Shown here: one piece after another, positions 35,865 through 47,828 of the stretch
How positions within the stretch are numbered: position 1 is the stretch's first letter
Layout of the letters: the number at the start of each line of letters is the position of its first letter
Source of the DNA: Neurospora tetraspora
Lineage: Eukaryota; Ascomycota; Sordariomycetes; Sordariales; Sordariaceae
DNA length: 64,000 nucleotides
Assembly (NCBI RefSeq): GCF_033439725.1
Contig: NW_026944383.1
Location: 2,666,001 to 2,730,000 of the forward strand
Direction: 5' to 3'
Translations under genes and position numbers: made by a program
The notes under the pieces: model-generated
What the model was told of the DNA's origin: nothing
The model's database searches: none
The model's input: the letters and a program-made list of their open reading frames with translations, nothing else

Positions 35865-37919
35865 TCATTCATCATCGTAATACCGTCTACTAATAATAAT
35901 CGGCCTCGCCGGGTCCCACGGCCCGTAAATCTCGTTCTTGTACTTTTGCAACCCAATCAGCCACCAGCTGCACCCGCCCATGGCCAAGGCCGCGATCAGA
36001 CAGGACACAATCATCCCCAGCAAAGAGTGTTTGAGCCAGGTTTGCCAGCATTGGGATATCCCCCCCATCCCTCCTAATAATATCATTCCTTCCATCCCTT
36101 TCATTCCTATCCCGTCTTCTCTAAGCATGATATCTGCTGCCCCGGTGGGTATACCAGAGAGGGAAGAAGTACCGGGTGGGGGACAAGGCGCCCCAATAAT
36201 AATCCCCACCCCGGCCCCCGCTCCCAACAACAGTAGCACAGTCAAGATGAGATGATACCGAAACGAACGGTGGCGAGCGTACCGCCGGAAGACGGGAAAT
36301 AAGCCAAAGACTTCGATGGAGAATAAGGTAAGGGAAAAGACTTGGCCGGTGGAGGGTAAGCGAGAGGCGAGAACGGTCGAGGCCATAAGAGCGGCGTTGG
36401 TGGAGAGCGAGGCGATGGGGAATTTGTGTTGGGTTGGGATGGGGGCTGTGCCACCTGTGGCTGTTGAGATTGCGGTTGCAGATGGAGCTCCGGTTGCGGT
36501 GGGAGTGGTGGAGGTACCGGGGACGGCCCTGGTGCCGGTGGCAGGCGTAGAAGTGCCGCTTGCGGTTGGGGAAGTTGAGGTTAAAGTTGGGATGGGCGTT
36601 GCGGTTCCGGTTGCGGCTCCGGCTCCGGTTACGGCTCGCACTGCGACTCCGGCTGGCGCTGGGGTCGAGCCTCCGGTCACGATACCGCCGGTTTGGTTCG
36701 AGTGAGGGTTGGTGATGGTTGCCTGTGTGAACGGGTTGTTGTTGATGGAGTAGTCGAAGAAGAAGATGTTGATGGCAAGCAGCCAGAAGGAGATGGCCCA
36801 GATGGAGTCGGAGGAGGTTGATCGGGTCAACGACTTGAGGATCGGGGAGAGTCCCAGGAGGGTGAAGTAGATTAGGATGGCAGATTTGATTGTGGATAAA
36901 CGGAGCTGAAGGCGGCTGTTCCCAGGGATAACGCCGCCGCCGCGGATCGGAGAGGAGGTCGAGGACCGGTGCCGGTGGTGACCGTAGTGGGCTTCGTGGA
37001 AGTCGGCGACCGATTGGGCCCGCGAGCCGGCGCGGGAGGCGGCGGCGGTAGAGGGTTCGATGCTTGCGGAGCGCGAGTCGGTCGGGCCGATGCTGAAGCG
37101 GGGGATGTGTAGCTGTTGATCAGGACGCGGTGACGGCGCAGCCGAGGGTAAGGCGGACGCCGGAGTCGATGTTGCTGCTCCTGCTCCTGCTCCCGCTTCC
37201 GCTCCCGAAAGACTGACTATGCTCGCGTTACGAGTTGGGCCACCAAGAGAGTCCTGGCGCCGAACGGGACGAGGGTCCCGCCCCCTATACGAATGTGTAG
37301 TCCCATCCATTGCGCCTTGCGCTCTCAGACTCTCCTCCCCTACCCACCAATCCCATAGTAGCCAGCCGATGAAGGTCGCAAAGCTGCCAAAGCCTACCAC
37401 GGACACGGGACTGACGCGCTCCTGGAAGATGCCGACGAAGCAGACGACGAAGATGATGACGGAGCATACTTGTTGGACAATGACAGTCGAGTCGGCAACG
37501 AGGGGCCAGAAGTCGTACGGCTTGACGCGCGGGTTGCGCTGGAGCTTCTCGAGGAAGGTCGCCTGGTCGGTGTAGTTGTCAGGGTATGACTGCTTCACCC
37601 AGAGTAACTTCTGAAAGCGTTTCTGCCTCCTCCTACTCCTGCTCCTGCTGCCATCTTTGCGCCTGATATGTCTCGGTCGTAGCTCGTTTGTGGAGCCATT
37701 GGGCGCGTTGCTGCCGCTTCCGCTGCCGTCTACATTGTAGAGACCGGTTCGGCGCGGCGGAGAGACGGGGGAGTAGGCATCTTCGGGGGCCAGATGGGAG
37801 GGATCGGTGCGGTGCGACTTGGGACCGACGGGCACGGTAGATGATCGGACGAGGGGCGGGAAAGGGGTCTCGAAGTCGGAGGATAAGGCGGCTTGGTGGA
37901 GGCCCGAGGGAGGGGCCAT
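35865..37919 (-). CDS. gpi2: Gpi2/PIG-C subunit of GPI-GlcNAc transferase
   Basis: Membrane subunit of the ER complex that adds GlcNAc to phosphatidylinositol, the first step of GPI-anchor synthesis. Single exon, 684 residues. The family core is in three parts. The N-terminal block at about 100-200 holds LLWVKQSYPDNYTDQATFL, then LQRNPRVKPYDFWPLVADS and the first membrane helices. Central helices follow near 345-400 (KSAILIYFTLLGLSPILKSL and SFWLLAINIFFFDYSI). The C-terminal helices begin at about 500 with ASLSTNAALMASTVLASRLP and continue through SIEVFGLFPVF to a final IVSCLIAALAMGGCSWW. Ordinary Gpi2/PIG-C proteins are near 300 residues; the excess here is Ser/Arg-, Gly/Ala- and Thr/Pro-rich insertions between helices, including a long A-T-G-T-P-rich segment. 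About six to eight membrane helices are visible. Confidence 0.9.
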   Translation of the reverse strand: MAPPSGLHQAALSSDFETPFPPLVRSSTVPVGPKSHRTDPSHLAPEDAYSPVSPPRRTGLYNVDGSGSGSNAPNGSTNELRPRHIRRKDGSRSRSRRRQKRFQKLLWVKQSYPDNYTDQATFLEKLQRNPRVKPYDFWPLVADSTVIVQQVCSVIIFVVCFVGIFQERVSPVSVVGFGSFATFIGWLLWDWWVGEESLRAQGAMDGTTHSYRGRDPRPVRRQDSLGGPTRNASIVSLSGAEAGAGAGAATSTPASALPSAAPSPRPDQQLHIPRFSIGPTDSRSASIEPSTAAASRAGSRAQSVADFHEAHYGHHRHRSSTSSPIRGGGVIPGNSRLQLRLSTIKSAILIYFTLLGLSPILKSLTRSTSSDSIWAISFWLLAINIFFFDYSINNNPFTQATITNPHSNQTGGIVTGGSTPAPAGVAVRAVTGAGAATGTATPIPTLTSTSPTASGTSTPATGTRAVPGTSTTPTATGAPSATAISTATGGTAPIPTQHKFPIASLSTNAALMASTVLASRLPSTGQVFSLTLFSIEVFGLFPVFRRYARHRSFRYHLILTVLLLLGAGAGVGIIIGAPCPPPGTSSLSGIPTGAADIMLREDGIGMKGMEGMILLGGMGGISQCWQTWLKHSLLGMIVSCLIAALAMGGCSWWLIGLQKYKNEIYGPWDPARPIIISRRYYDDE

Positions 37920-40129
37920 GGATCAGAGAGGCTCTCCCTCCATGCAAAGGTGGGCTCGTCACAAGGGGGGGTTTTGTCGAGATGTGGTCGCGCGTCGAGA
38001 TTGCAGTTCGCAGTTGGCAACGAAGGGGGATATGAGGTCAGAGTGGTGCTACAGCTGCTGGTGCTCCCCTGCTGGACTCATGGATGCGTGACGCGATGCC
38101 GGATGTATGCCGGATGGATGACAGGTGATGGGTAAAGGTACTGTAGCTGACAGGTGATGGCACAGCAAGAAGCAAAAGAAGCTTTTTTTTTGGTGGCTAG
38201 CGCTGGTTGTTGGCGTCAGATGGAAAGGCCAGGGGAGGAGGCTGGGAATTGGTCCATCAAAGTGGAATGCGGATGAACATTCGAGGAACGAAGACTCCAG
38301 CCAGTGATGGTTGAGGCTGACCTCGGTGTCGGTGGAGATGCTTTCTGTTGTCCAGAACTTGAACCCCCAAAGTGTCCCATGTCTTGGCAGTCAATTGGCG
38401 GCTTCCTCAGCGAGTGCACGAGCCTTCCTTCAGTGGGAGAGTGGGCCATTGAGGCGGCGTCGGCAGGGCCAGATCGCCAAGCAGCAACCGAAGAACACAA
38501 GAATGACGGAATCTCTTGTCTGGGGAAAGCTGAAATGCTTGGCTCTTTCCATCTCCTTTCATTCGTTTCATCAGCGCCTTGGTGTTTCCGACTTGACAAA
38601 CAGAAACAAGAACCTCCAAGACAAAACCAAAAGCTTATCTGGTTCAGCTACCATGAACCCGGTCCCCTGATGTCTTGACGGATCCGCAACACATCAAGTT
38701 ACACCCGCTTATACTTGCCGCAATGCAAGCACCTCACTCAGCAGCACTCCTAATGACACTACACTACATGCTCCCTTGAAACGTACGGGGAGGTGATCGT
38801 CAAGCGAGGGCTGACTTGACTTTATACGAGGGCTGGAGGGGATCACCCACAAGACTCCAGTCATACGGACCACCCCATGCAATAAACATGCCCCGGAGTT
38901 CGGACAAACGCCGCAAGCGACAGCTCATGGAATGCCATCCGGGGGGGAATACGAACAACAGAAAGGTGTAATCTGCTCCCGCAAAGGATTTCCCCGCAGG
39001 CACTGAGAGAGTTTATGGGAACAAGCAAAGGCGTTCTCGGTCGGGTAACATCAAGGGGGAGGAAGGGGAACCAACAGCCAACTCGAGGAAAACAACCGTT
39101 GTTCCAACACCCCTGTCTGCCACATGCGGTCCACTGGCGTCTAGATCCCCTTCTCTCTTGGACGTTGCATAGCCTCTCCTCTGAGCCGATCAAGGTTTCG
39201 GAACCCGACACACAACCTCCCGTTTCTGCTCAACTATCACGTCCGCGATACTACCTCTTGTCTGTCACTACCCTTCCCTTTTGGCCCCTCACGCAAACGC
39301 TTTTCCCAAAAGAGCCTCCCGGATTGGGAAACGCCGATTAAAAAGGCATCAATGGCACCAGGTGATCGGGTGAGACCTCGAGATCCGGAGCGGGACTGCC
39401 GTTGTGTCTCGACGCACATGGTGCGGGAAGTGGTTGGAACAAGGTTTGGACTGCCTTGTAAACAGTCAAAGTCTCACACCCCATCAGCCTGTCCGCCGAG
39501 AGGTTGCATCTTAATGTGATGCTAGGGGAAAACACCCGCTGCGTTTCTGCGTGGCGTGGCATTGGATCTGACCCAAATTGGATGAGATGAGGGACGCCGA
39601 CGGCATATACATACGAGCCATTGGCGAATCCTTCACGACACTAAGCTCTGCACAGCCGGCCATCCTCTCAATATACCGGCCCAATATAAACACCACCAGC
39701 TGCTTTGTTGTTCTTGACAACGGATCACCATTCTGCTTTCTCTTCTTGTTAATTCCTTCTCATTCCTCATTCCTGCCTCTGGGCCGGGGTTGAGCACAAA
39801 GAGCTGTGCCTTACCCTTTCTGCTTGGGCCCTGCTTGCCTTTACAGCTTGCCACCTCGCGGCCTGCGTCACATATCGAAAGCCGACAAGCCGTGGCTGTA
39901 CGTTGCTTTAACCAGTGGTGCAACCACCCGCATATATAAGGCCGGGGCGGCATATATAATCACGAAGCGAGCTTTCGATACACCCGGACGCGCCGGACGC
40001 TGTGATTGTCACATCATCCATCACACCTCAATCTCAGATCTCGCAAGTGTCGGCAAGCATCGCGCGGATCATAAAGTCAAGCGCCTTCCTTGCAGCTCCA
40101 TCTTCTCAACATCCACATCAAGTCGCAAA
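37920..40129. other. 2.2 kb intergenic region, no recognisable gene
   Basis: This separates the divergent Gpi2 and secreted-protein genes. Several short frames exist on both strands without known domains. The plus-strand DNA before 40,129 contains ATATATAA-like TATA candidates at about 39,930-39,960, fitting a promoter for the gene at 40,130. Confidence 0.45.
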
Positions 40130-41015
40130 ATGAAGTCGACTGCCCTTTTCACCACTGTCACTATGGCGCATATGGCGCTATGCGTGCCGGTACCGTGGAT
40201 GGCTGGCGACAAGATCTTGCCTTTGCTGAACAAAGATGCGCCGAACAGCGCAACATCCGGCCGAAGTCCAAAGACTGACAACACATTTGCGCTTGCCTCC
40301 TCCCACCTTGCTCCTGGTCCGATTCTCCAAAAGGCTGAGCAATCATTCAACTCGTTATGGGACAACTGGAAGAAGAAGCATGGCTCAAGCCCGGCACTGA
40401 ATGTCGATGACGCGAAGAAGGATATCCCGGTGTTGATCATCACAGAAATGGGGGAGCTGAGCGTCGCGATACCTTCATCATCGCAGCCGTTATCAAAACA
40501 GGCGTCCAACTCCAAGCAGAAACCGGTATCGATACCACCTGGCAACAAGAAGGCGGATAATGTTTCGGTTACGGAATTGGGGGAGTTAAGCATCGGGATA
40601 CCTTCGCCAGTGCCGTCGCCACCACCGTCGTCGTCAACTTCGTTACCCTCATCTTCTCGACCGTCCAATGGCACATCGCCGTGCCCATTCTATGTCGGAA
40701 AACCTCGCGATCATGACGATGTGCTGATCATATTCCTGGTGTCGACCTTCTTACTTGTTGTCGTCGTGGTCGAAGCTTGGGATCCTGTCTGTCGAAGGTT
40801 AGTTGTTCACCACACATCTCCTGTGATGCGCTAACCCTCCATCTTTTCCCGTCCCTTTTGCGATCGTCAGAGTTCCCGCTGACCCTCGGTATGATAGTGT
40901 AAGAAACAGGTTCTCGTCGAGACGGAAGGGCGCCATTCGGTTGGTCGAGGAGACAGAGACGAAACCCAAGTCGTTTCGGAATGATTCGGTCCTGGTCAAG
41001 TCGGAGAGCGGTTGA
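40130..41015 (+). CDS. Predicted secreted/membrane protein with duplicated TE-x-GELS motif
   Basis: Unrecognised protein. Two exons are proposed: 40130-40797 and 40871-41015 (intron 73 bases, GTTAGT...CAG, GCTAAC branch site), giving 270 residues. Without splicing the frame would stop at 40,834. ATG 40130 has a good context (CAAAATGAAG) and starts a signal peptide (MKSTALFTTVTMAHMALCVP). The middle is Ser/Pro/Lys-rich and carries the same motif twice: ITEMGELSVAIPSS near residue 105 and VTELGELSIGIPSP near 150. A single membrane helix (VLIIFLVSTFLLVVVVVEAW) lies near 205-224, followed by a basic tail (RYDSVRNRFSSRRKG). This suggests a type I membrane protein with a short cytosolic tail. Function unknown. 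Confidence 0.6.
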
Positions 41016-43197
41016 GGTCGGGAGGTACATGGCACCCAAAATAAAGAGCTTGTCGTTGTCACTGATCGAGGGCACGTCGTTCAGGTGGAGCCTCGGATGG
41101 AATCATGGGGAGTGGATCGGATGAAGGTGCGTATATGGGAGTTTTGGATCGTAGGCTATGGGCGGCATATCGGACATCGTTTTTGACTTTGAATCTTATT
41201 ATCGGTTTGGTTTGCATCCCGTTTCTGTGTCGGATACTCGGGGTTCCATTCTTCCTTTGGGCTCCGGATACTCTTGTCGGTGTTGATTCTGCGGACGTGT
41301 TCGATGCGCCAATTGCATCTCCGTGGATGCTCGTTGTCGAATGGACTTTGGTGGCGACTGATCGACATTCTCTCGCTTTCCCATGTTGGCGTTTTCTCCA
41401 CCACTTCCTACCCGCATTTCGTGTCGACCATCGCGCGTTTTATCGGTGTCCTCGCTGTCGTGTTAGAAGTCTCGAACCTCAGGACATCGGTGAGAGAAAG
41501 GAAAGTGCAGAAAGATGGCATCTGACAGATATTATACTCGGGCGCAAAGGAAAAGATTTTCGCAATCCGGAACCTTCGGCTTTCTCCTCAGCATTTGACA
41601 TCCGGTCGACGCGGATGGTGTCTTGAATGTGGGCCAAATGGTCTTGGCAGCGTCGTCAGCAGCATTCAGCAGCACAGCAGCGTCCCGGTGGTTCTGAATG
41701 GATCAACAAACAACTGAACCGCCAAGTCAGCAATGAGGAATGACACGCCTGACACGCAATAGAGCCCCAAAACTGCTCAATTCACAACATCGACCAAACT
41801 GCACCTGTCACTCGATGTCGCATAGAGGCACTCTTTGTTTGCAGTCGGCGTACGACATATAAACCTGTCTAGGTATTCATTCAAACTTCGCCCTCGAGGC
41901 TCCGACGAAGGCTTAGACTCCTCACAGCCTTGTTAAACCTTTGTTTAACTCGAGGATACACAACCACACCCTCACCAACCCATGACGTGCTTTATAATGT
42001 TCCGGAAAGCAGCATCTCAGCACCATCCCGAATCTCACATGATGGTTTTGATTGTAATGGAGGTGACCTCCTGTCAGATTATGGGAAAGCCAAGTCCCAA
42101 CGTGATGGTCCAGCGGTCCGATCCCTACCAGCCTTCGCTAGTCCTCGCGGCCGCTTTTGCAACACGCCATTGGTCAAAGACCGCTGAGAAGTGAAAACAC
42201 ACCATCTTTTTGTTTCTCTTACGGGCGTCGGATTGGCATGGAGAGTGTGTGCCACAACACCCTCTCTCACCCTTCAGCAAGCCTCCATGCGTGGTGTTTC
42301 AAGACACACCCAAGACACCCAAGACACACTCTCTGCAAGGTGATCCTAACGGGTGACCAGAACGTGCGTGTGCAGCCGCAACGCTGTTAATGGTGTTTCA
42401 ACCTGTTCCTGTTGCTATCCTCCCGTCTTTTTCTGTGTCTCGCCGTCGGTTGGCGTGGTCGCCTTGTCTACCATGCCCCTCTCCGTTCTCGTCAGAAGAA
42501 GAAGAAGTCGAGGATCTGATGGAAAAGGAAGGCCAACGGAGCAAACGACCCAGACTTGCCAGCCAACAACAGTGCCAGTAAGCGCCATCATCCAGCCAAC
42601 CACTCAGGCAGTGACATTCCTCTCTGACACAGTGGATGTTCAGCCCATCCACAGCGTTGCCCACACAGATTCCCACACACACTTCATCCGATCCATCTTA
42701 GCACGCGTTGGAGCCGTGTTAGTGGCTCCATATCATGCATGGCCTGCATACCAACCCCGCCCTCCTGCGTCTTGCTCCCTCGCTTCTTTTCTCAGCCTCT
42801 TCTTCTCTCTGTTGCTGTTTTTAAAAATCCCATTTTCCATTTTCTGCAAGTTCCGTTAGCCTCTCCAAGTCGAACTACTTTTAGGTGCTTCTCTTTCAAG
42901 CTTGCGCAGGAACCGACAAGTCTGCGTGCGGTGTTGCTGTGCAACAAACTTGGACCCTTCTGCGCCTTTGTTTACCTGAGAATAGGGGATCGCGAAAGCC
43001 AAGAAGTGACCCCTCACTTTCACCAGCCCCCAACTTTCTGACCCCAGAACCACCCCAGGACGAGTCGCGAAAAATTGCGATATCAGCCCTACACCTCGCT
43101 ACTTCATAAACCGAGTCTGTCAGTTTCACAAATCAAACCTACATCTGCTTCACAGGCTCGAATTGCGAAACAGACTTTTTACGGCCAGAATCAAAGC
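41016..43197. other. Intergenic region and annexin leader
   Basis: About 2.2 kb between genes on the same strand. A 173-codon plus-strand frame (41105-41626) contains a hydrophobic stretch (LTLNLIIGLVCIPFLCRILG), but I see no family, and it may be chance or the 3' part of the upstream transcript. From about 42,400 to 43,190 the DNA is pyrimidine-rich and probably contains a long, perhaps spliced, 5' leader of the annexin gene. Confidence 0.4.
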
Positions 43198-45564
43198 ATG
43201 TCGTCCCTACAGGTGGACGAACGGAGCCGAGGCGGGCGGTCCCGCTCCCCCGCAGATCCCCGCCGGGAGGACGAGGACTGGCCGCGAGACCGGGAGCGGA
43301 GCCGCGCCCGCACGTCCACGGCAAACGTTGTCGAGGCCGGTGTGTACCCGCCAGCCAACAACAACTATCGCGACGTTGACCCTGCCCTCGCTTACGAGCA
43401 GCTCGCCAACTACCCGCCTCCCGCTGGTGATCGCGGCGGCGATTACTACCGCAGCAGCCCACCTTCGGGCGACCGCGACCGCAACCGGGACCGGGACCGG
43501 GACTACGGCAGCAGCTATAATGCGTCAGCGCCATCGCTAGGCAGGCCCCGTGAGCGGTCGCTCTCGCGTGACCGGTTGAGGGACCAGTCGCGCCCTCGCG
43601 CACAGAGCCGTGATCGGAGACCCGATCCCAGAGAATCCCCGGAATGGGGAAAGAACATCAACAGGGAGCGTCCGGGTGAGTTCGGGGGAATGTATCTCCC
43701 GCCCAAGTATGCCGCCACCGTTGTCTCGGCCGACCCCGCAGGATCACCACACGGGTCACGCGACTTGTTCCACGGTCATGGCCGCACGCCCAGCACCTCG
43801 GGCAGAGAAAGAAATTCCAGCCGGGAGCGCCCGCCATCACCAGGCTACCAACGTCCTCGCCCGTCCAGCTATCACGCGGGTGCTGGAAGACCCGATGACA
43901 AGTACGGCGAGCCCATCGGCCGTCCCAGCGGCCGCACCCACAGCCCGAACATGAGCATCAGCAGCGCCTACGACCTGCGGCCCCCCAGCGTCGTAACCAT
44001 CGAGCCCCCCCACAGCGGCGGCGGCGGCTACCCTTCTTCCCCCGGTCGAGGCCACCACGAAGACGACGGCAAACCCCCCCTCAAGTCCGCCATGCGTCCC
44101 GGCCGCGAAAAGTCTCCCATGCCGCCTACCAACCGCATGTCCCTCCTCTCCGTCAACACGCACACCCCGCACATGTCCAACGGCAACCTCTCCGTCGCCA
44201 ACGCGCCCGCCTCCCCCATGCTCGAATCCTACCACGGCACCTACCAATCCATGTCCCCCATGCCCTCTCCCCTGATGCTGCCCACCCAGCCCGGTCCCAA
44301 CGGTTCCTCCTACAGCTTCGTCGAGCCTTTATCTCCCCTCTACGGCTCCTCCTCGTCCGACGACGAGCACCATCGCAAGGGCGGTTCCGGCAGCGGCGAA
44401 AAGAAAGGCCACACCCGCACGCACTCCCGCCGCGCCCGCTTCCACGACCCCATCGACGACGCCGCCCGCCTCGCCCAAGCCCTCAAAGGCGAAACCCGCG
44501 CGCCCGACACTCTCACCCTCATCGAGATCTTACCGGGCCTCACCCACGAGCAAGTCATGGACCTGCGGGTCGAGTACAAACGCCTCGTGAAAACCGGCGC
44601 CGAGCGGAAGGGCGTCAACATCGCCAAGCACATCCGCGCGCGGCTCAAGGACGAAGATCCGACGCTCATGAAGGCGTGTTATACCGTTGCGTTAGGAAGG
44701 TGGGAGTCAGAAGCGTACTGGGCGAATTTTTGGTACCATGGGGATAAGACGCGGAGGGAACTGTTGATTGAGAGTCTGATGGGGAGGACGAATGAGGAGA
44801 TTCGGAAGATTAAGGAGGGGTTTAGTGATAAGAAGTATGGGGATAGTTTGGTGAAGTGCATGAAGATGGAGTTGAAGGAGGACAAGTTTAAGAAGGCGGT
44901 GTTGATGGTTTTGGAGGAGAAGAGGCAGGAGGATGTGGATCAGTTTGGACGGCCGGTCAGGTTGGATTTTGAGCTGGTGGCGGACGATGTGAGGACTTTG
45001 CGGGATGCGATCAAGTCAGAGAGAGGTGGGGAAAGTGCCATGTTGGCGATTGTGGTGATGAGGAGTGAGGCGCATTTGAAGGAGGTGATGAGGGTTTATA
45101 AGGAGACGTTTAGGGGGGCGAATTTTGCTAGGGATGCTTTGAAGAGGAGTGGGAATCTTGTCGTACGTCTCTACCATCCCCCTCCCCCACCCCCCCCTTT
45201 TTTTTATCCCAGACACTAACACAGAGACAAAAAAAAACAGGGCGAAGTCCTAGCCCACATCCTTAACGGCGTCATCAACAAGCCCGTCCGCGACGCCATG
45301 CTACTCAACCACGCCCTGACCATGTCCAAGCGGGACGAGCTGCGGCGCGAGCTTTTGATTTCCAGGTTGGTCCGCTTCCACTGGGACGCGGGCCACATGT
45401 CCCGCGTGAAGAAGGCCTACCACGAACACTACGGCAAAGACCTCCAGGAGGCCGTGAAGGAGACTACCAGCGGCGAGTGGGGAGAGTTTTGCGGGCAGCT
45501 GTGCGTAAGCAGGATGCCGGATGATGTCAAGAAGATTGAGAGGAGGCCGACGGACGATTTCTAG
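43198..45564 (+). CDS. Annexin (fungal annexin XIV type) with long disordered N-terminus
   Basis: Calcium/phospholipid-binding protein of the annexin family. Two exons: 43198-45162 and 45241-45564; the 78-base intron carries a long pyrimidine tract and ends in ACAG; 762 residues. ATG 43198 is the first ATG in the frame. Residues 1 to about 420 are disordered and rich in Arg, Asp, Ser and Pro, with RDRD/RDRER repeats and a run of Tyr/Pro/Gly. The C-terminal 330 residues hold four annexin-like repeats, beginning near AARLAQALKGETRAPDTLTL. Helical motifs include LTHEQVMDLRVEYKRLV, GRTNEEIRKIKEGFSDKKY and MSRVKKAYHEHYGKDLQEAV. Canonical GxGT-D/E calcium loops are poorly preserved (ALKGETRAPDTL, ESLMGRTNEEI), as in other fungal annexins, so calcium binding may be weak. 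Confidence 0.88.
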
Positions 45565-47710
45565 GAGAATAACGCCGCGGTTCTTTTTATGACGACGTCT
45601 GAGGTGGGTGGTGAGGATGGGGCCTGAGGATTGATGGGCTGTGTGGTGATGATGTTCTGGGTTTACGTGAGTGCGGTATGGATGGTATGATATGATATGA
45701 TCATGATGGGATGTCACGATGATGGTAGCCTACAGGTATATGAGATGGATGAGAATGATGGGATTGATGATTTGTTTACGATGGATATACCAATTCTCTC
45801 ATACGCATACTTTGTTTACCCTATACACAGATTGGATTGCCATGATATATCTGCCACTCTTGCGGGCCCCATCTTGTCTTGCTTAGGTTGATTCCGGGTT
45901 TAATTCGTTCACTCATCGTGAACCGGGAAGAGATACAGTGGAGGGACGCACACGGGCTACGATTAAGGTAAGCTTCTAACACTTCTTTCCCATTGCCTCA
46001 CACAGAAGGACTATTCTCAACGTCAACTCACTCTAGGGTCTCTCAGCTTGGGCTACTACCTATCATCCCAAATACAGATTAATTCCTTCTCCTAATTCAT
46101 CCGATATGCCACGCCGGAGCTAAGCTTCAACAAGCTTCGACAAGCTTTCCTCGTTCATACCTGAACACTCCTTTGTCTGAACTTTCAAGCGAAGTAAGTA
46201 CCCCTAAACACTGTGTACATCACCCCTTCTTCCATCTAGTCCCACTTGACACCTTCACTTACTTGACCCTCAGTAGCTCACCAGCCTCACCTCATTGATG
46301 GCGGTCAACGGAGTTCCAAGGCGTCATGAAGGCTGGTCCAGTCCCGAAGGGGTAAATCCTCTTTCACCCACCTCGCTCTCGCGCCTGGCGCGTAGGCCTA
46401 TGTGGCACCTCGATCGAGCGAGGCTCGGAACTTTCCCGCGGCGGCGAGATCACGCACGCAGTGCCCCACGCGGTATGTGTTTACGCACACCGTTCCTCGA
46501 TATCAAGGCCGTTCCGTTTCATGTGAGGTAAGGGTGAGCGCTATCGACGCTACCACAGACCTGTTTCCGCGGGAAGGCGATCCCCCCCCCCCAATTGATC
46601 AGACAGGATTCAACGTCACTTGATAGCGCTTGAAAGCGGGAGGTGGAACCCAATGACCCAATAAGGAGGTTTCGGTAAGGGAGGACGGATAAGGCTCTAT
46701 CTAGTGTGTGAGTGTCGCAGGGCACGGTAAAGGTAAGCGGGAAGGAGTCGCCGCGACCATGGGCAATCAGGGAAGCTTTTGGTCCACATCTATACAGACA
46801 AAGGCGAAGGCGAAACAGGACGGATAATGATACTAGAGGTAACAATCAATCAGGAGGTGAAATAACATGGAAAAGGTGAATGATGGTCTTACCGCTTCAC
46901 CGGTAACTAGATTCGGTAGCTAGGACAAGGTGAGGTCCCCGAAAAGGTGGCTTGGGCGGACAGGTAGGTAGCAAGAGCTATGAGACAAAGAACTTTGGGC
47001 TTGATGTGGCTTGGATACCTCTAGGTAGGTTCCTTATCTCTTCTATTTTATTGAGCATTGATCGAGTTGTCTCCGATGAAAATTACAGAAACAGTAAGTC
47101 ATCTCAGTTTGGCTTCATGGTTTCTAGGTTCTAAGTTCATATTCAGAGCATCTTGCGCCGTGTATCACCACCTACACTGTTCGGCCCTGCGGTCAGGTTG
47201 TTGTTTTCAACTCGTTCCTGAGCTTCTTGTCAACGTTTCGATAATGCTCAAGGAAAAGCAAAATCCTTCTTCGTATAATGATGCTTCTGGTCCTATGAGA
47301 ATGGGAATCTGTGAGCGAGTGGCATTGTCAACGGGCTGTGGACGTGGCTGGACGGTAGTTGTGGCGGGTACGGTTGGTGATTGAGACAATCTTTGTTTGG
47401 CCGATTTACGCTGAACTAGTTGAAAACTTGGTAGTATTGGAACTTTCCCTTGATTTTTTGTGTCGCTCATCGCTGTTTGATAATCGCGCCGCTGTTCAGC
47501 TGCGAGTCATTGTTTGAGGAGAAGGGGCGTTGACGGCATTGGGGACGGGAAAGATAGCCACATCCAACCCTAACCCGCTATCACCTTGCACAGCCGACTC
47601 CAAGTCCCGAAAGTCGACAATAGTCAAGTCAACCACCCATTCACAACTTTCATCCAACTGCACAAGGTTTATCCTTCATAAAAGCGTTTGCATAAATTCA
47701 CGCCCATTCG

Positions 47711-47828
47711 ATGGGATTTATCCCCAGACTCTTCTGGCCAATTACAGGTCTGCTAGGCACGTTGAGGCGTCTGCCTGCCAGTCCTTCTCAGGATATGATT
47801 GGCCGAACAGCGTGGGGATAAATCCCAT
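47711..47828. repeat. Small fold-back element, copy 1
   Basis: The outer arms (47711-47726 and 47813-47828) are a perfect 16-base inverted repeat beginning ATGGGATTTATCC. The inverted match resumes inward, with GGCCAAT at 47736-47742 opposite ATTGGCC at 47798-47804. The left arm (47719-47745) closely matches the left arm of a larger hairpin at 60,266-60,392, sharing TATCCCCA, ACTCT and GGCCAATTAC in order. The two are therefore members of one short interspersed inverted-repeat family. No target duplication was identified. Confidence 0.7.

Noticed and set aside
41105-41626. 173-codon frame with a hydrophobic stretch downstream of the membrane-protein gene
   Set aside because: It has a true ATG but no family match, and it starts within 90 bases of the previous stop. 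More likely 3' UTR or chance; noted in the intergenic entry.
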